Part shown: in pieces, positions 33,905-44,979 of the stretch
Position numbering within the stretch: the first letter of the stretch is position 1
Layout of the letters: every line of letters begins with the position of its first letter
The notes under the pieces: model-generated
The model's input: the letters and a program-made list of their open reading frames with translations, nothing else
What the model was told of the DNA's origin: nothing
Database searches by the model: none
Source of the DNA: Heterohyrax brucei
Taxonomy: Eukaryota; Chordata; Mammalia; Hyracoidea; Procaviidae
Direction: 5' to 3'
Assembly (NCBI GenBank): GCA_028571685.1
Contig: CM053143.1
Coordinates: forward strand, 6,935,501-6,999,500
DNA: 64,000 bases
Made by a program: the position numbers and the translations under genes

Positions 33905-35267
33905 AATACTCTGTGCATAAATATTTAATATTGTTAAGTTTTGCTTCTGTATTGAAGCTTTCAGCAATAGTGTCCATCCTTGTCTATGATGGTGGATTTT
34001 ACATTAAAATCTATTTTATCTCAGGTTAGAATTGCCACACCTGCTCTTCTTTCTTCATTGTTAGCTTGATACATATTCTTCCATCCTTTAATTTTCAATT
34101 TATTTGTATATTTAAGTCTCAAGTGAGTTTCTTGTAGGCACCATATGGATGGGTCATGTCTTTTGATCCAAGATGTCACCCGATGTCTTTTTACTGGAGC
34201 ATTCAGTCCATTCATGTTCAATGTAATTATTGACAGGTATGTATTCAGTGCTGTCATTCTGATATGTTTATTTTTGTGTTGATGTTTTTTCTGTTGTTCT
34301 TATTAATCTGTTCTGGGACCTCCTTTGTGAGTTGATTTTTCACCTTTTTCAGGGTTGGTTTTGTGTTTGTTGAGACTGCTGTATTACATTTCTTGATATG
34401 GTATGTTGCATCTTTATTGTGCTTTGTGGCTGCCCCTATGATCCCGCTTAATAAACTATATATAAACCCAAGTTTGATTATCACCAGTCTTGTCAACTTC
34501 CTCTCCATCTGGAAGGATGACAACGACTGTAGTACATTCCTCTTCTTAATATGATGATATCATAGTTTACATGATATGATCACTAGATCGTTTCTTTCGC
34601 TATTATAGCTTTGACTGTATTTGGAGCCTTCCCTAACTGCGTAGGATTCTGGAAAACGTGTCCTTCTAAAATATAAAGTTAACAATTTTGTCTTTGCAAG
34701 CCAAGAGATTCTTTCAGTATTTCTTGTAGTTTTGGTTTGGTTTTTACAAAGTCTCTGAGTCTCTGTTGATCTGCAAATGTCTTAATTTCGTTTTCATATT
34801 TGAAAGATAGTTTTGCAAGATATATAATTCTTGGCTGGACGTTCTTCTCCTTCAAGGCTTTGAATGTGTTATGCCACTGTCTCTGTGGCAGCATCGATTC
34901 TGCTGAGAAATTCGATGAAAGCCTACAGGGTTTCTCTCTGAATGCTAGCTTTGCTTTGAGTCTTGCTGCCTTTAAGAGTTTCTGCTTATGTTTCATTTTG
35001 TTAAGCTTGATTAGAATATGTCTTGGAGTCTTTCTTTTGAGATCTACATTGAGTGGTGTTTGCTATGTATCTTGGATATCTGTATTCTCTTCTTTCATAA
35101 TTTCTGGGAAGTTTTCTGTTAGCAGCTCAGCAACAATACTCTCTGTGTTCTCAGGTGTCTCTCCCTGTTCAGGAACTCCAGTTAATCATAGATTGTTCCT
35201 CTTAATAGAGTCCCACATGCTTCTTCATTTTTCTTGTTTTCTTTCTTCTGATTTTTCCTTATAGGTG

Positions 35268-35313
35268 CTGGAGTCACTGTGAGTCAGAATCAACTCTATG
35301 ACCAGGGCTTTGT
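35268..35313 (+). repeat. SINE tail fragment
   Basis: GTCACTGTGAGTCAGAATCA followed by an ACTCTATGACC block: the last 45 bases of a common AfroSINE. It marks the broken edge of the minus-strand L1. Confidence 0.65.
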
Positions 35314-37127
35314 TTTACCTCAGAAACTGTGAAGGCTCCAAGCAAAAGGGAGCAGGCTAGAGAAACATTTTTACTTCTAAGCGCATGTCCTGTCTGGAGT
35401 GGCAGGTGGAGGCAGAGAGGCTGGCAGTTCTCTAGATGTTGATATGCGGTGTTTCCTGCCAACATGGGGTGTGGTGCAGGTTATTAGGGAGGGAATACAG
35501 AGGTGGGGAGAGTGAAGATGGAGCAAGTAGCTGAGATTTAAGCTCTGGACATGCTCAGTGACATCTCTTTTTGCCTCAAATGGGGTTGTGTAACTCCCTA
35601 GGAATGTGATTCTGGTTGTAGTCAAACCAATTTGAATTAATTTAGCACGCTGTCAACCGTTTCACTCTGAACTGTGTCAAATGCTATTCTAAAACTAGAC
35701 CACCTAGTGAAACTCTCATAGGTTGTTTTGTAGAGACCAAGATATTTCCTTCACGTAAAGATGAGGCTGAATGAGGCAGCTATTTTCAACCACAGTAACC
35801 TCTCCCCTGAGGATTTTGCTGCCTCTCCCACAGCATGGGGACCTCTGGTGAGGACCCAGGGGAATTACCCACCAGAGCTGCCATCTGACTGCTCACCCTG
35901 TCGCGCTTCACATCCTCACCAGCTGGCCCTGGATGCTGGTTCCACCTTCCCTTGAGAATAAGAGGAGCTACTGGGTACTTTCACACATCTATGTTTTTGA
36001 GAAACAATCAAATCTTCAGAGATGCCACAAGTACTGTTATGACTCTTGGACATGAATCTACACAGACAAGGATGTCATCACTTGTAAGACAACTTAGTGG
36101 AAAATGTGTGGCTGGTGGTTGGGAGCACAGGGATGGGAAAACAAATGCTAAAGAGAGGTCTATTCTGAGGACATACAAGGGAAGCCATTTATACACATAA
36201 TTCTGCCTGGTAAGCAAGTGGGACCCACATGAGAGACAGTTATCCTGGAGTGTTTGCATTGTTTCGTCTAGGAGAGTGTGTATGAAACTGGAGTGTCAGC
36301 TGTAGGGGTGTCACATACCCACTTAGGAGACCAGCCCCTACAAAACAGGCTGCAGGATAGGGGCTACCAGTCTGCAGTGAGCCAGTGTTTTCAGAATCTC
36401 TGAAAACAAGGGAGTGGGTAAAGTCAAGGGCCTTCCTGCCCCCCACTCATCTCCTCTGACTTCCTTCTTTGTTTCCTGCTCCATCCTCTTGTCTTCCTGT
36501 CCTAGCCTCTTCTTTCTACCCTTTCAGTCTGCTCTTTTGCTCTGTTGATCTTGTTTCCCTTCTTATTCTGTCAGCAGACTTCTGCTGAGAGGCATCCGTT
36601 TCATAATGTTGTATCATTTTTCTCAAGCAAGCTACTGTTTTGTTCAAAACGACAAGTCTTGTCCAGTCCCCTGCCACTTCCAAATTATTCACAGCTGGTA
36701 ACAAGGCTAGGGAAGACTCAATCTCCTCCCAGCCAAACCCCACGCTCAGCAAGACTGAAATCAATGCCACAAAGTTCCACGGGCTCTGGGAACACTGCCC
36801 CTTACAAATTACCAAGAGACCAGTCCCCAAAAGGAAACTGTAATTAGAACTGATTATCTACACCCCCACAGGAAGCCACTGGGACAAATCACTTCAGCAT
36901 TTGTGTTTACTTCTGTCATCATCTGAAGCCCAAGTTCAAGGTCATCTTCATTCCTTAATTCTGTAAGGCTCAGACATTCACTAATCTGACTCATACTCCC
37001 ACCCAACCTTGACCCCCAGCATTCTACTGCACATCTGAAACTCAGATTCTGTCATCAGTGAAATTTTACCTATCTTCAGTCTCATCTGTGAACACTTACT
37101 TCACTATCTTGCTCTGAGTCTGAGCCA
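35314..37127. other. Unassigned non-repeat DNA
   Basis: About 1.8 kb with no recognised repeat. A pyrimidine-rich stretch lies at about 36440-36560. Short frames (for example 36516-36830 minus and 36545-36847 plus) overlap each other and show no family resemblance. Confidence 0.4.
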
Positions 37128-37432
37128 TCTAATACAACCCCCGTTAGCCATATGCGTTGATTGAACACTTGAAATGCGGGTCGTTCAAAGTGAGATATGC
37201 TTTCATTGTAAAATGCTAGAAGATTTCAAAGATTCAATATGCAAAGAGAATGTAAGATATCTGTCAAATATATTGGTGACATGCTGAAATGATAATGTGT
37301 TGACTACACTGAATTAAATAAATCATTAAAATTAATTTTAGCTATGTCTACTTTTTAAAATGTGGCTACTAGAAAATTCTGAATTACATGTACAGTATAT
37401 GTGATACTTCTGTTGGACAGTGCTATTTGCAC
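37128..37432 (+). mobile_element. Mammal-wide DNA transposon relic (family uncertain)
   Basis: The text GAACACTTGAAATGCGGGTC, AATGTGGCTACTAGAAAATT and TTGGACAGTGCTATTTG follows a common ancient mammalian DNA-element consensus. I cannot name the family safely. Non-autonomous length of about 300 bp. Confidence 0.6.
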
Positions 37433-37589
37433 TGAGATCTGGCTGCCTCCTGAAGACTCAGCTTCTTTAGAAGCTCTCTCAAATGGTGGGTATTTTATTT
37501 CTCTTGTCTTCTGCTTGTTCTAGACCTAGAGAGTGTTGACATTCAACTGTTTCAGGAGATAGTGTATGTTTTAAGAACAGTTGTTACTG

Positions 37590-39043
37590 AAGGAAGAAGT
37601 CCAAACTGCACTGGAGGAATTGACAGAACACCAACCGAGATGTTCCAGCTAATGGATGAAGTCCTGGAAGTGTTCACTTGTCTAAGTCAAGAAGTTTGAA
37701 AGACAGTTTCCTGGCCAGCTGATTGGCAGACATCTATATCTGTGCCCATTCCAAAGAAAGGTGTTTCAAAAGAATGTGCAAATTATTGAACAACATCGTT
37801 AATATTACACACAAGTAGTATTTTGCTGAATATCATTAAAAAAGCAGCTGCAGCGATATACTGACATAGAACCACTAGAAGTTTAGGCTGGATTCAGAAG
37901 AGGATGTGAAACCGGGGATATCATTGCTAATGTCAGATGGATCTTGGCTGAAAGCAGAGAATACCAGAAAGATGTTTACCTATTATTTACTGGCTGTGGA
38001 TCATGACAAATTATGGACAGCACTGGGAAGAGTGAGAATTTTGGAACACTTAACTGTGCTCCTAAGGAATCTGTACATAGACCACCAGGCAGCTGTTTGA
38101 ATAGACCAAGGAGACACTCTGTGGTTTTAAAGTCAGGAAAGTGTGCATCCTGGTTGTGTCTTTTCAGCATACTTATTCAGTCTGTATGCTGAGCAAATAA
38201 TCCAAGAAGGTGGACCATATGAAGATGAATGGGGCATCAGGATTGGTAGAAAACTGGTTAACACCCCATGATATGCAGATGACACAACCTTGCTTGCTGA
38301 AAGTAAAGAAAATTGGAGGCACTTACGAAGACCACAGCCTCCTGTTTGTTGCACTTCGATATAAAGAAAACAAAAATACTCACAAATAGATTGATAAGCA
38401 ACATCATGATAAACGGAGAAAAGATTGACGCTGTCAAGGCTTTCATTTTACTCAAATCCAAAATCGATGCCCATGGAAGTAGCAGTCAAGAAATCAAATG
38501 ACTTATTGTGTTGGGCAAATCTGCTACAAAAGACCTCTTTTGAAGTGCTGAAAAGCGAAGATGTCGCTTTGAAGACTACAGTACATTTGATCCAACCCAC
38601 ATCACTTTTCAATTGCCTCATATGAATGTAAAAGCTGGAATAAGCACCATGAATAAGTAATACCGAAGTAAAACTGATGTCTTTGCAATGTGGTGTTGGT
38701 GAAGTATCTTGAATATACTACGGGATGGTAGAAGAACAAACAAATCTGTCTTGGGATAAGTTCAGCCAGAATGCTCCTTAGATGCAAGGAAGGCAAAACT
38801 TCGTCTCATGTGCTTTGGTTATATTATGGAAGGAGCAGTCTGTGGAGAATGACATGCCTGGTAAAGTGCAGCATCAGTGAAAAAGAGGGGCCCCCTCAAC
38901 AAGGCCGACTGATACAGTGGGTGAAACAGCAGGCTCCAGCGTAATTATGGTTCTGAGGATGGCCCAGGTCCAGGCATTGATGCATTCTGTCGTACGGACG
39001 GTCACTGTAAGTCAGAGCCAACTCAGTGGCACCTAACAACAAC
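37590..39043 (+). mobile_element. RTE LINE, 5'-truncated
   Basis: About 1.45 kb from before the reverse transcriptase (CCAACCGAGATGTTCCAGC) through the YADD-equivalent region near 38275 to the 3' end GGCACCTAACAACAACAAA. Many frame breaks. It faces the minus-strand RTE at 39276, tail to tail. Confidence 0.88.
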
Positions 39044-39275
39044 AAAAGAGGTAGGGCCGATAGCACCTGGACCCGCATTACTCTTTCCGAACCTTTGCTC
39101 ACTCTACTTTCTAAAGCATTCCAGATGTTTTAAAGTTTATCCCATTGCATTAAATCGACTTCTATCCCTCGTGTTGCAGTTCTCTAGCGTCCTTCTAGTT
39201 ACCTTTCCTTCCTTGTTGAGGATCTTAGCATTTGGTTCACTGTCAGTTTCCCTATTACTATGCCTAGTCCCATAA
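39044..39275. other. Spacer between convergent RTE copies
   Basis: About 230 bases with no recognised repeat between two RTE 3' ends that point at each other. Confidence 0.4.
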
Positions 39276-39980
39276 CTGTTATTATTGTTGTTGGCTGCCA
39301 CTGAGTTGGTTCCTACTCATAGTGTCCTATAAACAACAGAACAAAACACTACCCATTCCCGTGTCATGCCCATAATAATTTTTATGCTTAAGCCCATTGT
39401 TGCGGCCACTGTGCCAATCCATCTTGAGGATCTGCCTCTTTTTCACTGACCCTCTAGTTTATCAGGTATGATGTCTTTCTCCGGAGATTGATCCCTCCTG
39501 ATAACATGTTCAAAGAATGTAAGAGACAGTTTTGTCATCTTTGCTTTCTAGGAGCACTCTGGTTGTGCTTCCTTCAGAACAAGTCTGTTTGTTGTTTTCG
39601 CAGTCCAGTTCACTTCCAGCAGGCAGAGTTGCTCATCTTCATAGTGCAGGTTGTTAATGAGTCTTCCGCCAATACTGATGCTTCATTCTTCTTCACTGAT
39701 GCTTCATTCTTCCAGCTTCTTGGATTATTTGCTCGGCATACAGATGGAAAAGGTATGATGAGAGGATACAACCCAGACAGACACCTTTCCTGACTTTAAA
39801 TCACTCAGTGTCCTCTTGTTCTGTTTGCATGACTCCCTCTCGATCCATATACAGATTCCTCATGAGCACAATTAATTGTTCTGTAATTCTCATGCTTCAC
39901 AATGTTACCCATAATTTTTTATGATTCAGACACTTGAATGCCTTTGCATAGTCAGTGAAACACAGATAAACATCACAGCT
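39276..39980 (-). mobile_element. RTE LINE, minus strand, 3' part
   Basis: Begins GTTGTTGGCTGCCACTGAGT and carries the reversed 3' UTR and connection region, then jumps to the reverse-transcriptase region (reading CATAGTCAGTGAAACACAGA near 39947). A piece between is missing. A short duplicated phrase, TGATGCTTCATTCTTC, occurs at about 39677 and 39698. Confidence 0.85.
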
Positions 39981-40086
39981 GCCTTAAGAAACTAATATAG
40001 CTGTTTATTTAAACAGTTCTTTAACATCGTTAGCATTTCCGATTAATTGACTCTACCACTTTTTTACTTCTTATTCAGTACACAGT

Positions 40087-40251
40087 CTATGGAAACCCTG
40101 GTGGCTTAGTGTTTAAGAGCTCAGCTACTAATCAAAAGGTCAGCAGTTTGACTCTACCAGGTGTTTCTTAGAAAACCCTGTAGGGGAGTTCTAATCTTAT
40201 AGGATCACTATGAATCAGAATTGACTTGATGACAACTGCTTTGGTTTTTCA
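40087..40251 (+). repeat. AfroSINE, plus strand
   Basis: Complete: GGAAACCCTGGTGGCTTAGT head, CAGCAGTTTGACTC B-box zone, TGACTTGATGACAACTGC tail. Confidence 0.9.
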
Positions 40252-40799
40252 GTCTGTGGCTCATTAGTGCAGTTACTCCCTCACTTACACCTATAGGCCC
40301 CTTATGTTTTCCATTTGCATTTGTTTGAGTCCAGTTCTCACACAGTGTCTACAGCTGAGCAACTCTCCACAGAGAAAGGGTGACAGAGGAGCTCACTCTA
40401 AATTTGTGACAGACAGCAAACCTCAGCTGAATTCCAGTACTGTCCATCAGCTTTGCAGCATATTCCGTTTCAACTCCCTCTCTCACACTCCTCAAATCCC
40501 CTCTCTTACACCTCCTTGAAATGATATTTCAGGTTAGACCTTGCTTCCTGTTGTCCTAGAAATATGTAAGCAATCAGAAGAAAACCTCTGCTTCTTCCTG
40601 TCCCTGAATCTATCACTTGAATGCTGTGTATATATGCCCTGCTTTCCTTCTGCTTATGATGGATGAATTGCCTCTTTTATCTAAAGTCAGCTTCCCTGTG
40701 GTACCTTATCCCATCATCAGTCTGAAGAACTAAACTGAAGGACTAAATTCCCAACAATTTTTCTTTCTCTGTCAATACTGCACCCCTCTTCTTTACTGA
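40252..40799 (+). other. Mostly unassigned; possible upstream L2
   Basis: Pyrimidine-rich text near 40470-40530 could be the upstream continuation of the L2 that is clear from 40964. I could not confirm it. Confidence 0.3.
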
Positions 40800-40963
40800 A
40801 TTGGAATCTCTGGTGGTGCAGTGGTTAAGTGCTATGGCTGCTAACTAAAAGGTTGGCAGTTTGAATTCACCTGGTGCCCCTTGGAGGCTCTATGGGATGG
40901 TTCTATTCTGTCTTACAGAGTCACTAGGAGTTGAAATTGATGGGATGGCAGTGCGTTTGGTTT
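40800..40963 (+). repeat. AfroSINE, plus strand
   Basis: Complete: TGGAATCTCTGGTGGTGCAG head, TTGGCAGTTTGAATTC B-box zone, GATGGGATGGCAGTGCG tail. It sits at or near the upstream edge of the recognisable L2. Confidence 0.9.
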
Positions 40964-41524
40964 ATTGGTTTTGCTGGATTATTTTCACCAGCATACAAAT
41001 GTGCTATAATATCACCAGTCTTAACACAGACAATAGTAGCAACCACCACCACAACAAAACTTTCTTGGCTTTACATTACTGCTTGAATTTTCTGCTCTTC
41101 TTTATGCAGAACTCCTGGAAAGAGATCTTATACTCTTTGACTCCACTTCTTCACTGTGTATTTTCTCTTGAACCACTTTTATCAGACTTTCAGGCCACCA
41201 GTCCATAGCTGTTGTTAATGTCAGCAACAAAGGCCACGTAGCCACCTCTAATGTTCACTTTTCGGTCATTTTGCTTCAACTTTTAGTAGCATTTGATACA
41301 CTTGCTCGCTTCTTCTTGGAACATTATTTCACTTGGCTTCCAAATCTCCCTTTCCCTGAGTTTCTGTTTATTCACAGGTTCCTTCTCTGTTTCCTTTGCC
41401 GACCCCTCCTCATCTTTCTTGCTTTTGGAGTGTCCACAGACTCATTCCTTAAACTTGTATTTTCTTTTGCATACACATTCTCTGCTAAAAGATTTCATGC
41501 AGTTCTGTGGTTTAAAATACCCAT

Positions 41525-42025
41525 TGTTTTAGTCAGCTAGGCTGCTCTAACAGAAATACCACAGAGTGGATGGCTTTAACAAAGAAAGATTTATTCTTAC
41601 ACAGTCCGGTAGGTTGCAAGTCCGTATTCAGGGTGTCCGCTCCAGGGAAAGACCCTCCCCTTGTCGGCTCTGGAGGAAAGTCCGGTATTGCATCAGTCTT
41701 TGTCCAGGGAGCGTCCTCACGCAAGAACCTCTGGTCTGAAGGACACGCTCTGCTCCCGGTGCTGCTTGCCTGATAGTAGCGAGGTTCTCAAATTGTCCTT
41801 TGTTTCTTTTTCCTTTTATTCCTTGCAAGCTAAAAGCATTAAGGGTGGGGCAAGCCATACTCCAGGGAAACTCCCCCTACAGCAGGAATTTACAGCCCCA
41901 CCCTAATCCTTTAACATACAGGTTAGCAAAACCACACAATGGAGGACAGTCCCAAGATACTGGGAACCATATCCCAGCCACGTGGCTGCACACATTTGTG
42001 GGGGGACACAGTTCCAACCATGACA
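41525..42025 (-). repeat. MaLR (MLT1-like) solo LTR in L2
   Basis: Minus-strand LTR with TG..CA edges flanked by a perfect 5-base direct repeat CCCAT (41520-41524 and 42026-42030), the duplication length usual for this class. The best-bounded copy of its family in the window. Confidence 0.85.
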
Positions 42026-42431
42026 CCCATATTATGCTGATTATTCCCAAATTTCTGTCTCCAGCCTAGACACCTCTCTGGAATTCCAAACTCATAAATC
42101 CAATTGACCGTTCAATATCCCCCCTTGATTTCTAATGGGAGTCTTTCATTGTTATGTATCTGACACCAACTCTTCATTGTCCTTCCCGAGTCCCCTCTTG
42201 TCTGCAGTGGTTTGTGTATTAATTAGTAAGTGGTATCACCATTCCCTCAACTGGGTCCATAATTTACAAAACTTAAGCTTGTTCTCCATTCCGTTATTTC
42301 TCTCATGGCTCATGTCGAAACCCATCATCATTTCCTGTACTACCTTCAAAATACATGTTCTCAGTCTCTGCATACCACCTAGTCTCAGCCACCATTATCT
42401 CATTCCTGCAGTCAGTATTGCTGGATGCAGT

Positions 42432-42616
42432 GGAATTGGTCCTTAGAGAGACCCCATATATGACCAAGTGGAACTGTCCCATGGGGTTTTCTCGAGTGCA
42501 ATCACTATGGACGCTGATCTCCAAGTCTTTCTCCCATGGAGCTTCTGGGTAAGTTAGAACCAAGACAAGTTTTCGATTAGCCACCAAGTGCTTAACTGTT
42601 ATGCCATCAGAGCTCC
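42432..42616 (-). repeat. AfroSINE in L2, minus strand
   Basis: Longer variant with TTTCTCCCATGGAGCTTCTG. The head at the right reads AACTGTTATGCCATCAGAGC. L2 text continues on both sides. Confidence 0.85.
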
Positions 42617-42984
42617 TCTTGCCCGTATTTACCCTTTCTTTTCTCTGCATATCTGCCAGGATGGTCCTATTAAATGTAACCAGATCATTTCATGACCTTC
42701 TCAGAACAGTTATGATTTCTCATCTGGCTTATAATGAGACAAAAGCCCACCACACGGGTTTAAAAGCTCTTCGTGAGCAGATTCTTGCATACTCTTCCAG
42801 TTTCTACCCTCTCTTCTTTGCTTTCTCTGCCTTTGTTAACAAAGGCTTTCTTACTTCTTGGAACACACCGAGTACTCTCCTGCGGCCCATTATAGATAAT
42901 TTTATGTGTCAGCTTTGTTCAGTGATTGCTGCCAAGCTGTTTGGTATAACACTATTCAAGTTGCTGTTAAAATACAGTTACTTT

Positions 42985-43256
42985 TGTTGTTAACTGCCAA
43001 TCCTATGCAAAACAGAACAAAACACTGGCTTGTCCATGCCATCTCTGTGATCAATTGTGGATTGGGCTGTTGGCTGATTTTTAGAAGTAGATTGTCAGAC
43101 CTTTCTTCCTAGTCTGTTTTAGTTTGGAAGCTCTACTGAGAACCATTCAACATAATAACACGTAAGTACTCACAAGATGCATTGGTGGGGAATCAAATCA
43201 ATGTCTTCCACATAGAAGGCAAGGATTGTACTGCTGTACCACCAAAGTCCTCAACC
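42985..43256 (-). repeat. tRNA-Gly-headed SINE with RTE-like tail, second copy
   Basis: Reverse complement of the right end reads TTTGGTGGTACAGCAGTACA and then GATTTGATTCCCCACCAATG, close to tRNA-Gly(GCC) through to its 3' end. The left end begins TTGTTGTTAACTGCC, the RTE-like tail. Same lineage as 5027-5373. Confidence 0.78.
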
Positions 43257-44035
43257 AGTTGCCTTTGATTCAATTCTGACTCATGGAGATTCCATGTGTA
43301 TTGAAGCAGAACTAGGTTCACAGAGTTTTCGCTGGCTGGCTGAATTTTCAGATGTATGAGCACTGCCAGTTAAGTTTACAAACTCATCCTAAAAAAGTGC
43401 CACAGACCACATTAGTGAATAACTGTGTGGTCAGCCGTGAAGTGCTCCCTTTGGGAAGCTACGCCCTGATGTGAGCACCTTGTGAACCCTTTAAAGCAAT
43501 TTGGGAACCCTTTTTCTGGAGCGGCCATCAGAGCTGTCATCATGTTATCCTTGATGTCCTAAATGTCATCAAAATGTCTTTCTTTCAATATTTCTTTTAT
43601 CTCTGGATAAAGAAAAAAAAAGTCATTGGGAGTCAGATCAGGTGAGCAGGGACAATGTTCCAACACAGTTATTTGCTTACTGGCTAAAAACTCCCTTACA
43701 GACAACTACACAATTAAGTTTGTGAATGTGTCTCAGTGACATCATATGCAATGGCCATTCCAGAAAGAGTTCCAAAATTGCTTTCAAGGATAGGTGAGGT
43801 GCTGGCTTTGGTGTACTGGTGCATAGCTTCACAAAGAGAGTACTTTGAAGGTGACTGTAGTGATACTCAGCAATGAGGTATGCAGCACTTAGAACAATTA
43901 AATTCGTGGACTTAATTGTCAGATCTGGTAGATTGGCAAGCATTTCTTCTGCAGCATCTCTGGATAGATTTGAACTTCCAGTCTTTCTGCTAGCAACACA
44001 ATGTGTTCACTGTTTGTGCCACTCAAGGACTCCAG
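43257..44035 (-). repeat. AfroSINE split by a foldback mariner element
   Basis: The SINE occupies 43257-43356 and 43929-44035 and is continuous when the mariner derivative is ignored (GCTGAATTTTCAGATGTA joins GATTGGCAAGCATTTCTT). Longer variant, minus strand. Confidence 0.8.
43357..43928. mobile_element. Foldback mariner-derived element, copy B
   Basis: 572 bp flanked by TA on both sides (43355-43356 and 43929-43930). The left arm (about 340 bases) is antisense to the mariner 3' part and the right arm (about 190 bases) is sense, so the ends pair for about 190 bases. The internal junction falls at CTCCCTTACAGACAACTACA and contains a TIR-like AATTAAGTTTGTGAATG. In reverse complement this is the same architecture and junction as copy A at 10638-11184. 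Confidence 0.85.
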
Positions 44036-44309
44036 AAATAATTATACATGATTAAAGCAATTTTCCTCAAATCAAGTAGATTCTTTCCATAATGCAGGTG
44101 TTCCTCAATCAATTAACAAAAGTTCTTGAAAGCGTTAAGGGGGTTTTCTAGGGTATATTTTGCCTCAAGACTATAAACAGACACTTTGTTGGACTCACTC
44201 CTCACTCTTCTCATCACGTAACCTGTAGGTTTTGAGACTATTCAGGAATCTCCAACCTGATTCCTGACCTAGTAGTCGATTCCTTGAAACAAATCTCTCC
44301 ATATGTTTG
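44036..44309. other. Unassigned DNA
   Basis: No repeat recognised between two split SINEs. Confidence 0.35.
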
Positions 44310-44975
44310 TTTATATTTTGTTGTTAAATGCTATCAAACTGACTCATAGCAACCCTATGTGACTCAGTAGAACCATTCTGCAGGGTTTTCTAGGCTGTAG
44401 TCTTTTTCTTTCCGCTTGGTTCTTATTTATTTTAACTGTATTGTGCTTTAGGTGAAAGTTTACAGCTTAAGTTAGTTTCTCATTCAAAAATTGTTGTGGG
44501 ACACTGGCTACAGTCCCTGCAAAGTGTTAGCACTCTCTCACTTTCCACTCTGGATTCCCTCTGTCCGTTCATTCAGTTTTCCTGGCCTTTCCTGCCTTCT
44601 TGTCTTTCTTTTGGGAAGGATTTGCCTATTTGTCTCACATACTTGGTAGAACGAATACACAGAAGTGGCTTCAGTTCTGAGTTAGCAGGGTGTCTGTGGG
44701 CCATTGTCTTGGGAATTCCTCCAGTCTGTGTCAGACCAGTAAATCCGGACTCTTTTTTCAAATTTTTGGATTTTGTTTTACATTTTCTTCCTGCTCTGTC
44801 TGGGATCCTCTAGAGTGATGTCTACCAGGACTGTCATTGGTGGTATTTAGGCGCTAGGCTGTAAACTTTATAGGAGCAGAAGGCCAAGTCTTTCTTCAGT
44901 CGAACCCTGGGTGGGTTCAAACCACCACGCTTTTGGTCAGCAGCCGAGGGTTTTACCACTGTTCCACCAGTAATC
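44310..44975 (-). repeat. AfroSINE split by an L1 3' UTR insertion
   Basis: SINE halves at 44310-44405 and 44854-44975. The inner ends repeat the same target text, CTAGGCTGTAGTCTTT and CTAGGCTGTAAACTTT, a 16-base duplication with two differences. Confidence 0.87.
44406..44853 (-). mobile_element. 5'-truncated L1, 3' UTR only
   Basis: About 450 bases of the same L1 3' UTR seen at 30050-30560 (both carry GTGCTTTAGGTG near the 3' end and TTCTCATTCAAAAA). The T-rich 3' end is at the left. A short retro-insertion into a SINE. Confidence 0.87.
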
Positions 44976-44979
44976 CTAT

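Larger units (their letters stand above)
30025..35266 (-). mobile_element. L1 LINE, minus strand, nearly complete 3' two-thirds
   Basis: From a T-rich 3' end through the 3' UTR (30025-31000), ORF2 (about 31000-34257) and part of ORF1 (34.5-35.26 kb). The ORF2 start is clear at 34257 and reads MTALNTYLSIITLNMNGLNA with the QETHLR endonuclease block. ORF1 shows KALKEKNVQPRIIYLAKLSF. It is interrupted by a SINE (32003), an RTE piece with an LTR stub (33057-33522) and a 25-base SINE tail (33880). It is cut at 35266 where a SINE tail starts. The frames are dead. Confidence 0.88.
40964..42900 (+). mobile_element. L2 LINE, ancient, plus strand
   Basis: Degraded L2 (CR1 clade) reverse-transcriptase text. 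The frame at 41271 reads LLVAFDT, the L2 AFDT block; 42025-42110 follows the stretch after the catalytic site; 42610-42900 follows the C-terminal part. It is split by a MaLR-like LTR (41525-42025) and a SINE (42432-42616), and its 3' end reappears at 45345. Too decayed for any frame. Confidence 0.75.

Noticed and set aside
42601-42993. 130-codon plus-strand frame
   Set aside because: Read from decayed L2 with flanking DNA. It does not match L2 protein over its length and is not a gene.
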